Shown here piece after piece: positions 45,712 to 55,417 of a stretch of 64,000 nt of DNA. The position numbers and the translations under genes are program-made. The notes beneath the pieces were generated by a model, which saw only the letters and a list, made by a program, of their open reading frames with translations, ran no database searches and was not told where the DNA came from. Within the stretch, counting starts at the first letter, position 1. Each line of letters starts with the position of its first letter. This stretch comes from Oscillospiraceae bacterium (GTDB taxonomy: Bacteria > Bacillota > Clostridia > Oscillospirales > Ruminococcaceae): the NCBI GenBank assembly GCA_017468365.1, contig JAFUIS010000013.1, positions 1 through 64,000 on the forward strand, read 5' to 3'.

Positions 45712-46596
45712 TCAGTCAACGTCGCGGATAATTTCTTCGGGTTCATCGTCAAGACAGTCCGGATGACGAAGGATCCAGTCAAGCTGTTTAAAAGCGGTGG
45801 CATAATAATGTCCGTCGGTGATCCTTTCGTCGGAAACAACGGTGAAATCCACATATTTGTGTTTTTCAACGCTTCCGTCTTTCTGAACTTCAAGCTCGGT
45901 GCGTTTTGCACCAAAGGCGATGAAGATAGGGCAGGTTCCGAAGTTATAAAGGTGATGATAAATCGGCGGGATTCCGAGAGAGCCGAGGTTCGTTACGAAC
46001 ATGCTGCAATGGAAAGGCGAAGCCTGATGAATGATTTTGGGCATGATTCCAAAATAATCAAGAAAATCAACAAAAGCGATGAATGCGCGCAAAATAAGAG
46101 CGGGCATATAGTTGATGACCCTTGCGACGTTGTCGAAAAGGTTCGAGTCGCCTTCCTGTCTTGCCACTTCAACGGCCTTGTCCATTTTGTGATAAACGTC
46201 GTCGGCGGTGTCGCGGGGATTAAAAACCACTTTGATAGCTGATTCCTGCGCGTTGAGTTCCATGCTTTTTTTGACCATCATGCTTACGGTGATGTCCTCG
46301 CCCGCGGAATAAATGCGCTGACCGGCAACAAAGCGGTTCATAGCAGGTTTTTGAGAAACAAGTCTTACGTATGCCGCAAGAAGAACGTGAAGAAAACCGA
46401 AACCGGTAAGTCCGTCTTCACGGCGTTTTTTCTTTATGTAATTTTCGATTCTTCCAAGCTCAATGGAGCCGGAGAAAAGGTTGCATGCATCGTTCCTCGT
46501 TTTCATAATGAAAGGAACGATATAAGACATCGGCGACAAAGAACGAACACGATATCCGTCATAACGGTCGCCAAAGCGTTTTTTCCTTTTTTCCAT
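45712..46596 (-). CDS. E2/CAT-like acyltransferase domain protein without the usual active-site His
   Basis: A 294-residue protein matching the catalytic domain of 2-oxoacid dehydrogenase E2 / chloramphenicol acetyltransferase (FGFLHVLLAAYVRLVSQKPAMNRF; MFVTNLGSLGIPPIYHHLYNFGTCPIFIAFG). There is no lipoyl or peripheral-binding domain, so it is not a dehydrogenase core subunit. In E2/CAT the C-terminal motif is (H/D)HRxxDG; here it reads DERITDG, with Glu where the catalytic His should be. A short helix near residues 165-180 is hydrophobic. First gene of an operon with MFS, GDPD and YbaK genes. Either an enzyme with changed chemistry or a non-catalytic protein. Confidence 0.8.
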   Translation of the reverse strand: MEKRKKRFGDRYDGYRVRSLSPMSYIVPFIMKTRNDACNLFSGSIELGRIENYIKKKRREDGLTGFGFLHVLLAAYVRLVSQKPAMNRFVAGQRIYSAGEDITVSMMVKKSMELNAQESAIKVVFNPRDTADDVYHKMDKAVEVARQEGDSNLFDNVARVINYMPALILRAFIAFVDFLDYFGIMPKIIHQASPFHCSMFVTNLGSLGIPPIYHHLYNFGTCPIFIAFGAKRTELEVQKDGSVEKHKYVDFTVVSDERITDGHYYATAFKQLDWILRHPDCLDDEPEEIIRDVD

Positions 46597-46742
46597 AATA
46601 AAAATCCTTTCTGCGCCCCTCTGAAAATGCGCATATTATTAACAACATTATAACAGAAATTAATTAATAATTCCACAAAACCTGCTAAATATGTTGAAAT
46701 AATTTAATCGTTTAAAAACGGCTTTAAAATGGGCATAAACAG

Positions 46743-46771
46743 TTGTAAAAGAACAAAAAACATGATAAAAT
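46743..46771 (+). promoter_or_regulatory. promoter of gltX-glnS
   Basis: TTGTAA (46743-46748), 17-base spacer, TAAAAT (46766-46771), 43 bases before the gltX ATG. The leader is too short for a T-box. Confidence 0.6.
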
Positions 46772-46814
46772 AATTTATGTATGTTTTATTCCCTTTTGAG
46801 GAGGAAAATTAACA

Positions 46815-48461
46815 ATGGATTATGAAAAACTTGCCCAGCTTCTTTTCCCCAAGGTCACCGAAACCGCTGAGGAAATCGAAGCCGGCTATCCCAAAAGAAA
46901 CCTTCCCGAAGGCGCAAAAGTAACCCGAATCGCACCCAGCCCCACCGGCTTCATGCATCTCGGAAACCTTTTCGGCGCCATTACCGACGAACGCCTTGCA
47001 CACCAAAGCGGCGGCGTTTTCTTCCTTCGAATCGAAGATACCGACGCAAAACGCGCAGTAGAAGGCGGCGTTGAAACCATTATCAACGTTTTTAAAAAAT
47101 TCGGACTCAACTTTGATGAAGGCGCTCTCATCGACGGTGAAAAAGGTGACTACGGTCCTTATCGCCAGCGCCAAAGAGCTTCTATCTATCACGTTTTTGC
47201 AAAAAAACTTGTTGCCGAAGGCAAAGCTTATCCCTGCTTCTGCACCGAAGAGGACCTTGCCGCAATGAGAGAGCAGCAGGAAGCCGAAAAAGCCAACCCC
47301 GGTTATTACGGAAAATGGGCAGCACACCGCGATATGCCCCTTGAAGAAGTGGAAAAAGCCCTTGCCGAAGGCAAAGCCTGGGTACTCCGCTTCCGCAGCG
47401 AAGGCAGCGCAGAAAAATATCTTCACCTCAACGACCTCGTAAAAGGCAAAATCGATATGCCCGAAAACGACCAGGATATCGTCCTTCTCAAATCCGACGG
47501 CATTCCCACTTACCACTTTGCCCACGTTGTTGACGACCACCTTATGCAGACCACCCACGTTGTCCGCGGTGAAGAATGGCTTGCAACCTGGCCCATCCAC
47601 GTACAGCTTTTCAGCGCCCTTGGTTGGAAAATGCCCAAATATGTCCACACCGCCCAGCTTATGAAAATGGACGGCGAAAGCAAGCGCAAACTTTCCAAAC
47701 GCAAAGACCCGGAACTTGCACTTGATTTCTATTTCGAAGAAGGATATCCCGTTCCTTCCGTTATCGAATATCTTCTCACTCTCCTCAACTCCAACTTTGA
47801 GGAATGGCGCCTTGCAAACCCCAAGGAACCTTATGAGAACTTTAAATTTACCACCAATAAGATGAGCGTTTCCGGCTCTCTCTTCGACCTTGATAAACTC
47901 CGCGACGTTTCCAAAAACGTTGTCGCAATGCTCACCACCGAAAAAGTATGGGAATACTTCTCCGACTGGGCAGAAAAATACGATAACGAGTTCTATCAGC
48001 TTCTTGCAAGAGACCCCGAATACGCAAAATCCATCATCTCCATCGGCCGCGGCGTTCCAAAACCCAGAAAGGATATCGCCGTATGGAGCGAAATGAAGGA
48101 ATATATGGCTTTCTTCTATGATGAACTTTTCATCGAAGGAAAACAGTATCCGGAAAACATGAGCACCGAAGACATTGCCTCCGTGCTCAAAAATTACGTG
48201 AGCATCTATGATGAGCACGACGACCAGACCGAATGGTTCAACCGCATCAAAGAGCTTTCCGTTTCCATGGGCTATGCCGCATCTCCCAAAGAATATAAGC
48301 AGAACCCCGATGCATTCAAAGGCCATGTAGGCGATATTTCCGCCGTAATCAGAATGGCCGTCACCGGAAGAGTCAACAGCCCCGATATGTTCACCGTAAT
48401 GAACATTCTCGGAAAAGAAAAAGTCACCGAAAGACTTGAAAATGCTCTTGCCGCTCTTTAA
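46815..48461 (+). CDS. gltX: glutamyl-tRNA synthetase
   Basis: Charges tRNA-Glu with glutamate. A class Ic synthetase of 548 residues: RIAPSPTGFMHLGNLFGA (HIGH-type motif, HLGN, near residues 38-41), zinc-binding-like CFCTEED region near 138, WSHYLAT-equivalent EEWLATWPIH and the KMSKS-type KLSKRKDP near 295. It is longer than typical bacterial GluRS (about 470-490) through a long C-terminal anticodon-binding part. A gene for GlnRS follows at once, so this enzyme is probably discriminating (charging tRNA-Glu only). RBS GAGGAGG. Confidence 0.94.
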   Translation: MDYEKLAQLLFPKVTETAEEIEAGYPKRNLPEGAKVTRIAPSPTGFMHLGNLFGAITDERLAHQSGGVFFLRIEDTDAKRAVEGGVETIINVFKKFGLNFDEGALIDGEKGDYGPYRQRQRASIYHVFAKKLVAEGKAYPCFCTEEDLAAMREQQEAEKANPGYYGKWAAHRDMPLEEVEKALAEGKAWVLRFRSEGSAEKYLHLNDLVKGKIDMPENDQDIVLLKSDGIPTYHFAHVVDDHLMQTTHVVRGEEWLATWPIHVQLFSALGWKMPKYVHTAQLMKMDGESKRKLSKRKDPELALDFYFEEGYPVPSVIEYLLTLLNSNFEEWRLANPKEPYENFKFTTNKMSVSGSLFDLDKLRDVSKNVVAMLTTEKVWEYFSDWAEKYDNEFYQLLARDPEYAKSIISIGRGVPKPRKDIAVWSEMKEYMAFFYDELFIEGKQYPENMSTEDIASVLKNYVSIYDEHDDQTEWFNRIKELSVSMGYAASPKEYKQNPDAFKGHVGDISAVIRMAVTGRVNSPDMFTVMNILGKEKVTERLENALAAL

Positions 48462-48498
48462 TAAAAAACTTTCAAAAATAAACGAAAGGATATCTACC

Positions 48499-50157
48499 AT
48501 GCCTGAAGAAGTAGTATCTAACTTTATACATGACATAATCGATAAGGATCTTGCGGAAGGCTTCAATACCGAAGTCCACACCCGTTTTCCTCCGGAACCC
48601 AACGGCTATCTTCATATCGGTTCCGCAAAGGCTATCTGGATAAACGCTTCCACCGCGGAAAAATATCACGGCAAGTTCAACCTTCGCTATGACGATACCA
48701 ACCCCGCAAGAGAAGACGACGAATATGTCCAGAGCATTCTTCGCGATATCCGTTGGCTCGGCTATGAACCCAACGGCGGAATCTTCTATGGTTCCGACTA
48801 TTTTGATAAATGCTATGAATTTGCGGAAAAACTTATAATCGACGGCAAAGCATACGTTGATGACCTTACCCGCGAAGAAATGCAGGAATACCGCGGCACC
48901 GATGCCGGAAAACCCAGCCGCCCCAGCCCTTACCGCGACAGAACTCCTGAAGAGAACCTTGACCTCTTCCGCCGTATGAAAGCCGGCGAATTTGAGGACG
49001 GTTCCAAAACTCTCCGTGCAAAAATCGACCTTGCAAGCCCCAACATGAACATGCGCGACCCGGCAATTTACCGTATCAAACGCGCAACCCACCACCGCCA
49101 GGGCGACAAATGGTGCATCTATCCTCTTTATGACTTTGCACACCCCATTCAGGACGCACTTGAAGGAATTACCTATTCCTGCTGCTCCATCGAGTTTGCA
49201 AACCACCGTCCTCTTTATGACTGGGTTGTCGAAAACGTCGGTTTTGTTCATCCCCGTCCTCATCAGTATGAATTCGCACGCCTCAACGTCACCTATACCG
49301 TAATGAGCAAGCGCTACCTTCGCGAACTCGTTGAAAAAGGTATCGTTGACGGTTGGGACGACCCCAGAATGCCCACCCTTTCCGGCATGAGAAGAAGAGG
49401 TTATACCCCTTCCTCCATCATCGAATTCGTAAAGACCGCCGGCGTTTCCAAAGCGGATTCCCTTGTTGCGGTGGAACTTCTTGAACATTGCATCCGTGAT
49501 GAACTCAACTATTCCGCAACCAGAAGAATGGCAGTTATCGACCCCGTAAAAGTTGTCGTTACCAACTATCCGGAAGATAAGACCGAATATTTCGAGATCG
49601 CCAACAACGTAAACGATCCCGAAGCCGGAAGCAGAAAAGTCGAATTCAGCCGCGAACTTTATATCGACCGCGAAGACTTTGCGGCAGTTCCGCCGCCCAA
49701 ATTCTTCCGTCTTAAACCCGAAGGCGAAGTTCGTCTTATGGGCGGATATATCGTAAAATGCCAGGATTTTGATATCGACGAAAACGGAAACGTAACCGAG
49801 ATCCGCGTTACCGCAGACCTTGAAACCGGAAACGGAATGCCTGTTGACGGAAGAAAAGTAAAAGGCACCATCCATTGGGTCAGCGCAAAATCCGCAATCG
49901 AAGCAGATGTTCGCATGTACGACCGTCTTTTCACCGAAGCCAACATGGTCACCCTTCCTGAAGGAAAAGAATATAACGATTATCTCAATCCCGATTCCGT
50001 CAAGGAATATAAAAACGCAAAGCTCGAAGCTTCCCTTGCCGAAGCAGGAGAAAACGAGCGCTTCCAGTTTGTCCGCACCGGATATTTCATCCGCGACAGC
50101 AAGGACGCAAACTGCTGGAACAGCATCGTTCCCCTTAAAGAAAGCAAAACCAAATAA
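48499..50157 (+). CDS. glnS: glutaminyl-tRNA synthetase
   Basis: Charges tRNA-Gln directly. The 552-residue protein has FPPEPNGYLHIGSAKA (HIGH), RYDDTNPAREDDEYV, the tRNA-acceptor region (YSCCSIEFANHRPLYDW) and VMSKR (KMSKS) near residue 270, followed by the two beta-barrel anticodon-binding domains of GlnRS, which distinguish it from GluRS. The ATG at 48499 is chosen because GAAAGGA lies 8 bases upstream. The gene begins 37 bases after gltX and shares its promoter. Many Firmicutes lack GlnRS and use GatCAB instead, so this is probably an old acquisition. Confidence 0.95.
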   Translation: MPEEVVSNFIHDIIDKDLAEGFNTEVHTRFPPEPNGYLHIGSAKAIWINASTAEKYHGKFNLRYDDTNPAREDDEYVQSILRDIRWLGYEPNGGIFYGSDYFDKCYEFAEKLIIDGKAYVDDLTREEMQEYRGTDAGKPSRPSPYRDRTPEENLDLFRRMKAGEFEDGSKTLRAKIDLASPNMNMRDPAIYRIKRATHHRQGDKWCIYPLYDFAHPIQDALEGITYSCCSIEFANHRPLYDWVVENVGFVHPRPHQYEFARLNVTYTVMSKRYLRELVEKGIVDGWDDPRMPTLSGMRRRGYTPSSIIEFVKTAGVSKADSLVAVELLEHCIRDELNYSATRRMAVIDPVKVVVTNYPEDKTEYFEIANNVNDPEAGSRKVEFSRELYIDREDFAAVPPPKFFRLKPEGEVRLMGGYIVKCQDFDIDENGNVTEIRVTADLETGNGMPVDGRKVKGTIHWVSAKSAIEADVRMYDRLFTEANMVTLPEGKEYNDYLNPDSVKEYKNAKLEASLAEAGENERFQFVRTGYFIRDSKDANCWNSIVPLKESKTK

Positions 50158-50166
50158 AAAAACAAT

Positions 50167-50195
50167 AAAAAAGCACCGCGTTGCGGTGCTTTTTT
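50167..50195. terminator. terminator after glnS
   Basis: AAAAAAGCACCGC-GTT-GCGGTGCTTTTTT; almost identical to the terminators at 14207 and 24623. Confidence 0.92.
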
Positions 50196-50216
50196 TATTT
50201 TAAAGCGAAAGATTTG

Positions 50217-50225
50217 TGTTATAAT
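50217..50225 (+). promoter_or_regulatory. extended -10 promoter of the sigma factor gene
   Basis: TGT-TATAAT at 50217-50225 forms an extended -10 element; no good -35 box is seen upstream, where the terminator T run ends. Confidence 0.5.
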
Positions 50226-50280
50226 ATCGTTCTTATATATTGAGAAAGCTTTCAGGAGTTTTTGAAGAAAAGGAGGTGTT

Positions 50281-50838
50281 TTGTTGCAGGATAGGGAAAT
50301 TGTTGAACTTTATCTTAAAAGGGAAGAGCAGGCGCTTGAAAAAACCGCCGAAAAATATAAAAATTACTGCGTTTCAATTGCGGAAAGAATCCTTGGAAGC
50401 AGGGAAGACGCGGAGGAAATCTGGAACGACGTTCTTTCCGCCGCCTGGAATTCAATTCCGCCGAATGAACCGGAACACCTTGATTTATACCTTGGAAAAA
50501 TCGCAAGAAACGCGGCTCTTAAAAAATTTGAAACCGAAAAAGCAAAAAAACGTGACTGCGGAATTAAAATTCAGCTTGATGAACTTGCGGAATGTATTCC
50601 CACACCGCTTTTTGAAGAACAGGCAGATTTGATTGCTCTCCGGGACGTTTTAAACGCCTTTTTAACGAAACTTCCGAAAGAACAAAGAAATATCTTCCTG
50701 AGAAGATACTGGCTTTGTGAAGGAGTAAAAGATATCGCAAAGCGGTTTGGATATTCCGAAAATAAAATTTCGCTTATCCTTTTCCGAATAAGAAAATGCC
50801 TTAAAAAAGAACTTGAAAAGGAGGACCTCGATATATGA
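50281..50838 (+). CDS. ECF-type RNA polymerase sigma factor
   Basis: A 185-residue group IV (sigma-70 family) sigma factor. Region 2 is around residues 20-95 (YCVSIAERILGSREDAEEIWNDVLSAAW, the sigma2 core helix), and region 4 around 125-178 (LTKLPKEQRNIFLRRYWLCEGVKDIAKRFGYSENKISLILFRIRKCLKKEL, a helix-turn-helix). The start codon is TTG, at 50281 or 50284, placed by AGGAGGTG at 50271-50278. Its stop overlaps the next gene (ATGA), which encodes a membrane protein that probably acts as its partner or anti-sigma factor. Confidence 0.9.
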   Translation: MLQDREIVELYLKREEQALEKTAEKYKNYCVSIAERILGSREDAEEIWNDVLSAAWNSIPPNEPEHLDLYLGKIARNAALKKFETEKAKKRDCGIKIQLDELAECIPTPLFEEQADLIALRDVLNAFLTKLPKEQRNIFLRRYWLCEGVKDIAKRFGYSENKISLILFRIRKCLKKELEKEDLDI

Positions 50839-51803
50839 ACGAAAAAGACCTTATGAAAGCAATGAACGATATTGACGAAAGCCTTTTTGATTTTGAAGAA
50901 AAAAAGAGAAAACCTCTTAAAGGAAGCTGGAAAGCACTTATTGCCGCGGCCCTTGTCATGGCTTTTTCCGTAACCGCCTATGCAATCGGAACTATCACAA
51001 CTTCTTATAAAACAAAAGTTATTGATGGCGAAGGACTGTGGAAACTTTATTACGGCGATATTGAGGAAGCGGAATTCTATGAAATGACCGTTGAATATCA
51101 GCTTGAACCCCAAAAGGTCAGCAAGGAATTTTATAATGACTGCGTCGCGGCGCTTAATTATGAATATGAAACTATTCGGTATACCTGTAAAGAACACGAG
51201 AACAAAGAGTTTGTCCTTCCGGAAGGGGAAAAACTTTGGGCTTCGCTGGATTTTTATTTTGACGAAACAGATGAGAAAAACAATTATTCCGTTGATGAGC
51301 TGGAAGAATATATGGGAATTGAATTCTGCCTTGGTGACGAAATAAGAGATGGAATAAACTATCTTGCAGAGAAAAGAAAAGCAAAAAAGACTTCGCTCTG
51401 GCCCTGCAGCATAAGCATGACCGGTAAAAAGGTGAGCGAAGCCGAGGGTGGGTTTGTTCCTCTTTCTGCAACAATAAGCTTTATTGTGGATTACGACGGC
51501 AAAGGCAACTTTGTTTACGCATATACCTATATCTCTCTTTCCGAAGAAAAAACAACCGCAACATCCGTCTGGAATTCCTATGAAAAAGAGGGAAAATGGA
51601 AGGAAAAAATCATAAAAACCGATTCCGGAAAAGATATTTATTTCATCCATAATAGCCCCGAAAAAGGTTTCCGTTCAAGCGCAAAAGCCTTTTGGACCGA
51701 AGACGGAATCGGCTATGAAGTTTACGCCGCCATGGCCTACGACTGGGAACACAAAGCCGAAGCGGTAAAATATCTTAAACCTTTCATCGAAAATATTAAA
51801 TAA
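50835..51803 (+). CDS. membrane protein paired with the sigma factor (probable anti-sigma or sensor)
   Basis: 322 residues: a short cytoplasmic N-terminus (MNEKDLMKAMNDIDESLF, about 30 residues) with a basic patch, one membrane helix (about 34-52), and a ~270-residue outer domain rich in Tyr, Glu and Lys. The single-helix layout and translational coupling to an ECF-type sigma factor are typical of anti-sigma or sensor proteins. No zinc-binding ZAS motif (HxxxCxxC) is seen in the N-terminal part, so it is not a standard ZAS anti-sigma factor. The outer domain is not recognised. Confidence 0.75.
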   Translation: MNEKDLMKAMNDIDESLFDFEEKKRKPLKGSWKALIAAALVMAFSVTAYAIGTITTSYKTKVIDGEGLWKLYYGDIEEAEFYEMTVEYQLEPQKVSKEFYNDCVAALNYEYETIRYTCKEHENKEFVLPEGEKLWASLDFYFDETDEKNNYSVDELEEYMGIEFCLGDEIRDGINYLAEKRKAKKTSLWPCSISMTGKKVSEAEGGFVPLSATISFIVDYDGKGNFVYAYTYISLSEEKTTATSVWNSYEKEGKWKEKIIKTDSGKDIYFIHNSPEKGFRSSAKAFWTEDGIGYEVYAAMAYDWEHKAEAVKYLKPFIENIK

Positions 51804-51846
51804 TTTGCAACAAAAAGTAAAATTTCGCCGAAATTCTACAAAAAGT

Positions 51847-51880
51847 AAAGAAAAACCGCCGAAAACGGCGGTTTTTCTTT
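51847..51880. terminator. bidirectional terminator
   Basis: AAAGAAAAACCGCCG-AAAA-CGGCGGTTTTTCTTT, shared by the sigma/membrane pair and spoVG. Confidence 0.92.
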
Positions 51881-51882
51881 TT

Positions 51883-52173
51883 TTATTCCAATTCAAATTC
51901 ACTTTCCGCTTCAAGCTGGGCAAGGTGCTCGTCATAAGCCGCAAGAACGGCATCTTCCAAAAGCTTTCGTGCTTCGGGAGTAATGGGGTGAACTACGTCC
52001 CTGAAAATCCCGCCTTCGTCCTTTCTGCTGGGCATGGCAACAAAAAGCCGCTCCGGACCGGAAATAACTTTAAGGTCATGCACCGCAAGGTCGTGGTCAA
52101 TGGTCACCGAAACAAGCGCCCTTAATCTTTCGTTTTCATAAATTTTTCTGATGCGAATATCCGTGATGTTCAT
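51883..52173 (-). CDS. spoVG: SpoVG-family RNA/DNA-binding regulator
   Basis: SpoVG is a small nucleic-acid binding regulator involved in septation and sporulation in Firmicutes. The 96-residue protein matches closely: MNITDIRIRKI, GNERLRALVSVTID-like segment, HDLKVI and FVAMPSRK...RDVVHPITPEAR. ATG 52173 is chosen because GGAGGAT lies 7 bases upstream; the open frame continues further without a start signal. Divergent from murC. Confidence 0.95.
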   Translation of the reverse strand: MNITDIRIRKIYENERLRALVSVTIDHDLAVHDLKVISGPERLFVAMPSRKDEGGIFRDVVHPITPEARKLLEDAVLAAYDEHLAQLEAESEFELE

Positions 52174-52299
52174 TTTAAAAATCCTCCGAAAATGTTTTGC
52201 AAAAGGATTATTGGAGCTTTTTTTATCTTTATGCGCCGCCTTTGAAAAAAACATGTTTCTTTTTTTCGCGATTGGTTGTATAATATATAAGGATTATTC

Positions 52300-52314
52300 T
52301 GCGGCAAAGCCGCA
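52300..52314 (+). other. small hairpin in the murC leader
   Basis: TGCGGC-AAA-GCCGCA just upstream of the murC ribosome binding site and about 16 bases after the -10-like TATAAT at 52279-52284. Could influence translation or RNA stability. Confidence 0.35.
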
Positions 52315-52336
52315 AACTGTGAAGGGGCGAAACGCT

Positions 52337-53704
<1,368 letters not shown>

Positions 53705-53717
53705 GGAGGACGAAAAG

Positions 53718-54107
53718 ATGAAACCCATTCCGAGACTTGCGGACGATATGAGAATTTATCTTGCTACCGAAAAAATGGAAAACCAGGAAATTCTCGAAAC
53801 CCTTCTTGAAAGCAGGGAAGACTCCGAAGCCGCGCTTATGACTGCCCGCCAGAAAGTAAGCGATATTTTCATGAGCTATATCCTTCCCGCAGAAAAAGCC
53901 GCAAGAACCAACAAGCTTGACCACGACGGATTTTTTGCCCTTCTTCTCAAGCTTACCGAAAAATATCCCAAAGATTGGCGCGAGCTAAAAGGAAAATATA
54001 ATGCCGACGGAATTACAAAGCATGACGACCGTCTCGATGCAATGATCGATAAATACGAGGAACTCTCTACCGTTTTCCAGACCATGATCGACGAAGCGAA
54101 AGAATAA
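53718..54107 (+). CDS. uncharacterised 129-residue protein
   Basis: A small, charged and helix-rich soluble protein (long stretches such as ENQEILETLLESREDSEAALMTARQ and the C-terminal YEELSTVFQTMIDEAKE). No signal peptide or membrane helix. It starts 13 bases after murC with AAGGAGG, so it is co-transcribed with it. I do not recognise a family; a coiled-coil helper is a guess. Confidence 0.75.
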   Translation: MKPIPRLADDMRIYLATEKMENQEILETLLESREDSEAALMTARQKVSDIFMSYILPAEKAARTNKLDHDGFFALLLKLTEKYPKDWRELKGKYNADGITKHDDRLDAMIDKYEELSTVFQTMIDEAKE

Positions 54108-54120
54108 TTTGTGCCGAAAA

Positions 54121-54161
54121 AACCAAAGGGAACGCCGTCTTCGGCGTTCCCTTGTTTGGTT
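54121..54161 (+). terminator. terminator after the murC operon
   Basis: GGGAACGCCG-TCTT-CGGCGTTCCC, extended by AACCAAA/TTTGGTT around a bulge. T run is poor, which may allow some readthrough into the ATPase gene. Confidence 0.75.
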
Positions 54162-54177
54162 ATAAAGAGGTGATTTC

Positions 54178-54921
54178 GTGAAAACCTATATAGATTCCAT
54201 TGGAATCCACAACGACATAGACGAAAATTCGTATCTGGCGCATCTTCCGGCGATTAATTTTCTTGCAAAAGGCGAAAAGCTGGATACTTCCGCTCCGGTA
54301 ACGATTTTTGTGGGCGAAAACGGCACCGGAAAATCCACCCTTCTCGAAGGAATTGCCGCCGCCGTCGGATTCAACCCCGAAGGCGGATCGCGAAACTTTA
54401 ATTTTTCTACGGAAAACACCCATTCAAAACTTTTCGAGTCCATAAGCTTTGTAATAAGAGCCTTTCCGAAGGACGGCTTTTTTCTCAGGGCGGAAAGTTT
54501 TTATAACGTTGCAAGCTATATTGACGAATTGGATAAAGGAATCGGCGGACCCAGAATAATTGACAGCTACGGCGGCGTTTCGCTTCACGAACAGTCCCAC
54601 GGCGAAAGTTTTCTTTCCCTCATACTGAACAGGTTCTGCGGAAAAGGTCTTTACCTCATGGACGAGCCGGAAGCCGCACTTTCGCCCCAAAGCATAATGA
54701 CTCTGATTGCGAAAATGGGCGTGCTTATCGAAGAAGATTCCCAGTTCATAATTGCCACCCATTCTCCGATGTTAATGGCTTTTCCGGGGGCAAGGGTCTA
54801 TGAATTTTCCGAAAGCGGTATAGAAGAAAAAGACTACCGCGAAACCGAGCATTTTCAGCTTATGAAAAGCTTTATGCAAAACCCCGAACGCATGATGAAA
54901 TATATCCTTGAAGATGAATGA
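54178..54921 (+). CDS. AAA family ATPase (ABC-type, AAA_21-like)
   Basis: A 247-residue soluble ATPase. Walker A GENGTGKST near residues 43-51, signature-like SHGESFLSLI near 140-150, Walker B LYLMDEPEAALSP near 160-172 and the H-loop ATHSPML near 200. It lacks membrane parts, so it is a stand-alone SMC/ABC-like ATPase related to the AAA_21 group; such proteins are common and mostly uncharacterised. Start GTG 54178 follows AGAGGTG. Confidence 0.85.
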   Translation: MKTYIDSIGIHNDIDENSYLAHLPAINFLAKGEKLDTSAPVTIFVGENGTGKSTLLEGIAAAVGFNPEGGSRNFNFSTENTHSKLFESISFVIRAFPKDGFFLRAESFYNVASYIDELDKGIGGPRIIDSYGGVSLHEQSHGESFLSLILNRFCGKGLYLMDEPEAALSPQSIMTLIAKMGVLIEEDSQFIIATHSPMLMAFPGARVYEFSESGIEEKDYRETEHFQLMKSFMQNPERMMKYILEDE

Positions 54922-54923
54922 CA

Positions 54924-54956
54924 AAAAAACCACCGCCCTTTGGGCGGTGGTTTTTA
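54924..54956. terminator. bidirectional terminator between the ATPase gene and the heat-shock operon
   Basis: AAAAACCACCGCCC-TTT-GGGCGGTGGTTTTT. It also ends the minus-strand hrcA-dnaK-prmA operon. Confidence 0.9.
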
Positions 54957-54970
54957 TTTTCATAAAATTA

Positions 54971-55390
54971 TTATTCTTCCTCTTTTTCTTTTTCGACCAT
55001 GGTCTCTGCGCCAAGAAGGAATTTGTCCGCAAAGGTAAGAAGATAGCCTTTTCCGGGTTCAAAATCCATGCCGGCAACTTCAAGGTTTACGTTGAAGTGG
55101 GGAATATTGATGCACATTCCGCTCTGGGGTTCCGCAAAAACAAGGGTGCCTTCGCCGTAGCGGACGAATTTAAGAAGCACTTCCATGGTGTCGAGGATCT
55201 TGTAAAGAGGACAGGACGGCCAGTAATCGATATCATCGATGTTTGCATCATACATGCCGTGGTCGATCATGTCTTCAACAAGAAGAAAAACGGCGTTTTT
55301 GGTCGAGTCTGCGGTGATTCCGCGGACGATATTCGGGTGTTTGTTATAAAGAATAAGAGTACCCTCTTTAAGTTCGTCGGAAGGTTTCAT
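54971..55390 (-). CDS. uncharacterised protein, last gene of the heat-shock operon
   Basis: 139 residues, soluble, acidic, with an all-charged C-terminus (EKEKEEE). The sequence has patterns such as GTLILYNKHPNIVRGITADS and YWPSCPLYKILDTMEVLLKFVRYGEGTLVFAEPQSG. No recognised domain. It starts 27 bases after the prmA stop, with a GAAAGGAG-like site, so it is transcribed with the chaperone genes. The position suggests a role in protein quality control or translation, which is inference only. Confidence 0.7.
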   Translation of the reverse strand: MKPSDELKEGTLILYNKHPNIVRGITADSTKNAVFLLVEDMIDHGMYDANIDDIDYWPSCPLYKILDTMEVLLKFVRYGEGTLVFAEPQSGMCINIPHFNVNLEVAGMDFEPGKGYLLTFADKFLLGAETMVEKEKEEE

Positions 55391-55417
55391 TTGTGTTTCT
55401 CCTTTCGGTGCTCAAAA

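Noticed and set aside
46690..46814. T-box riboswitch before gltX
   Set aside because: The leader after the predicted start site is only about 40 bases and no T-box sequence or specifier hairpin is seen.
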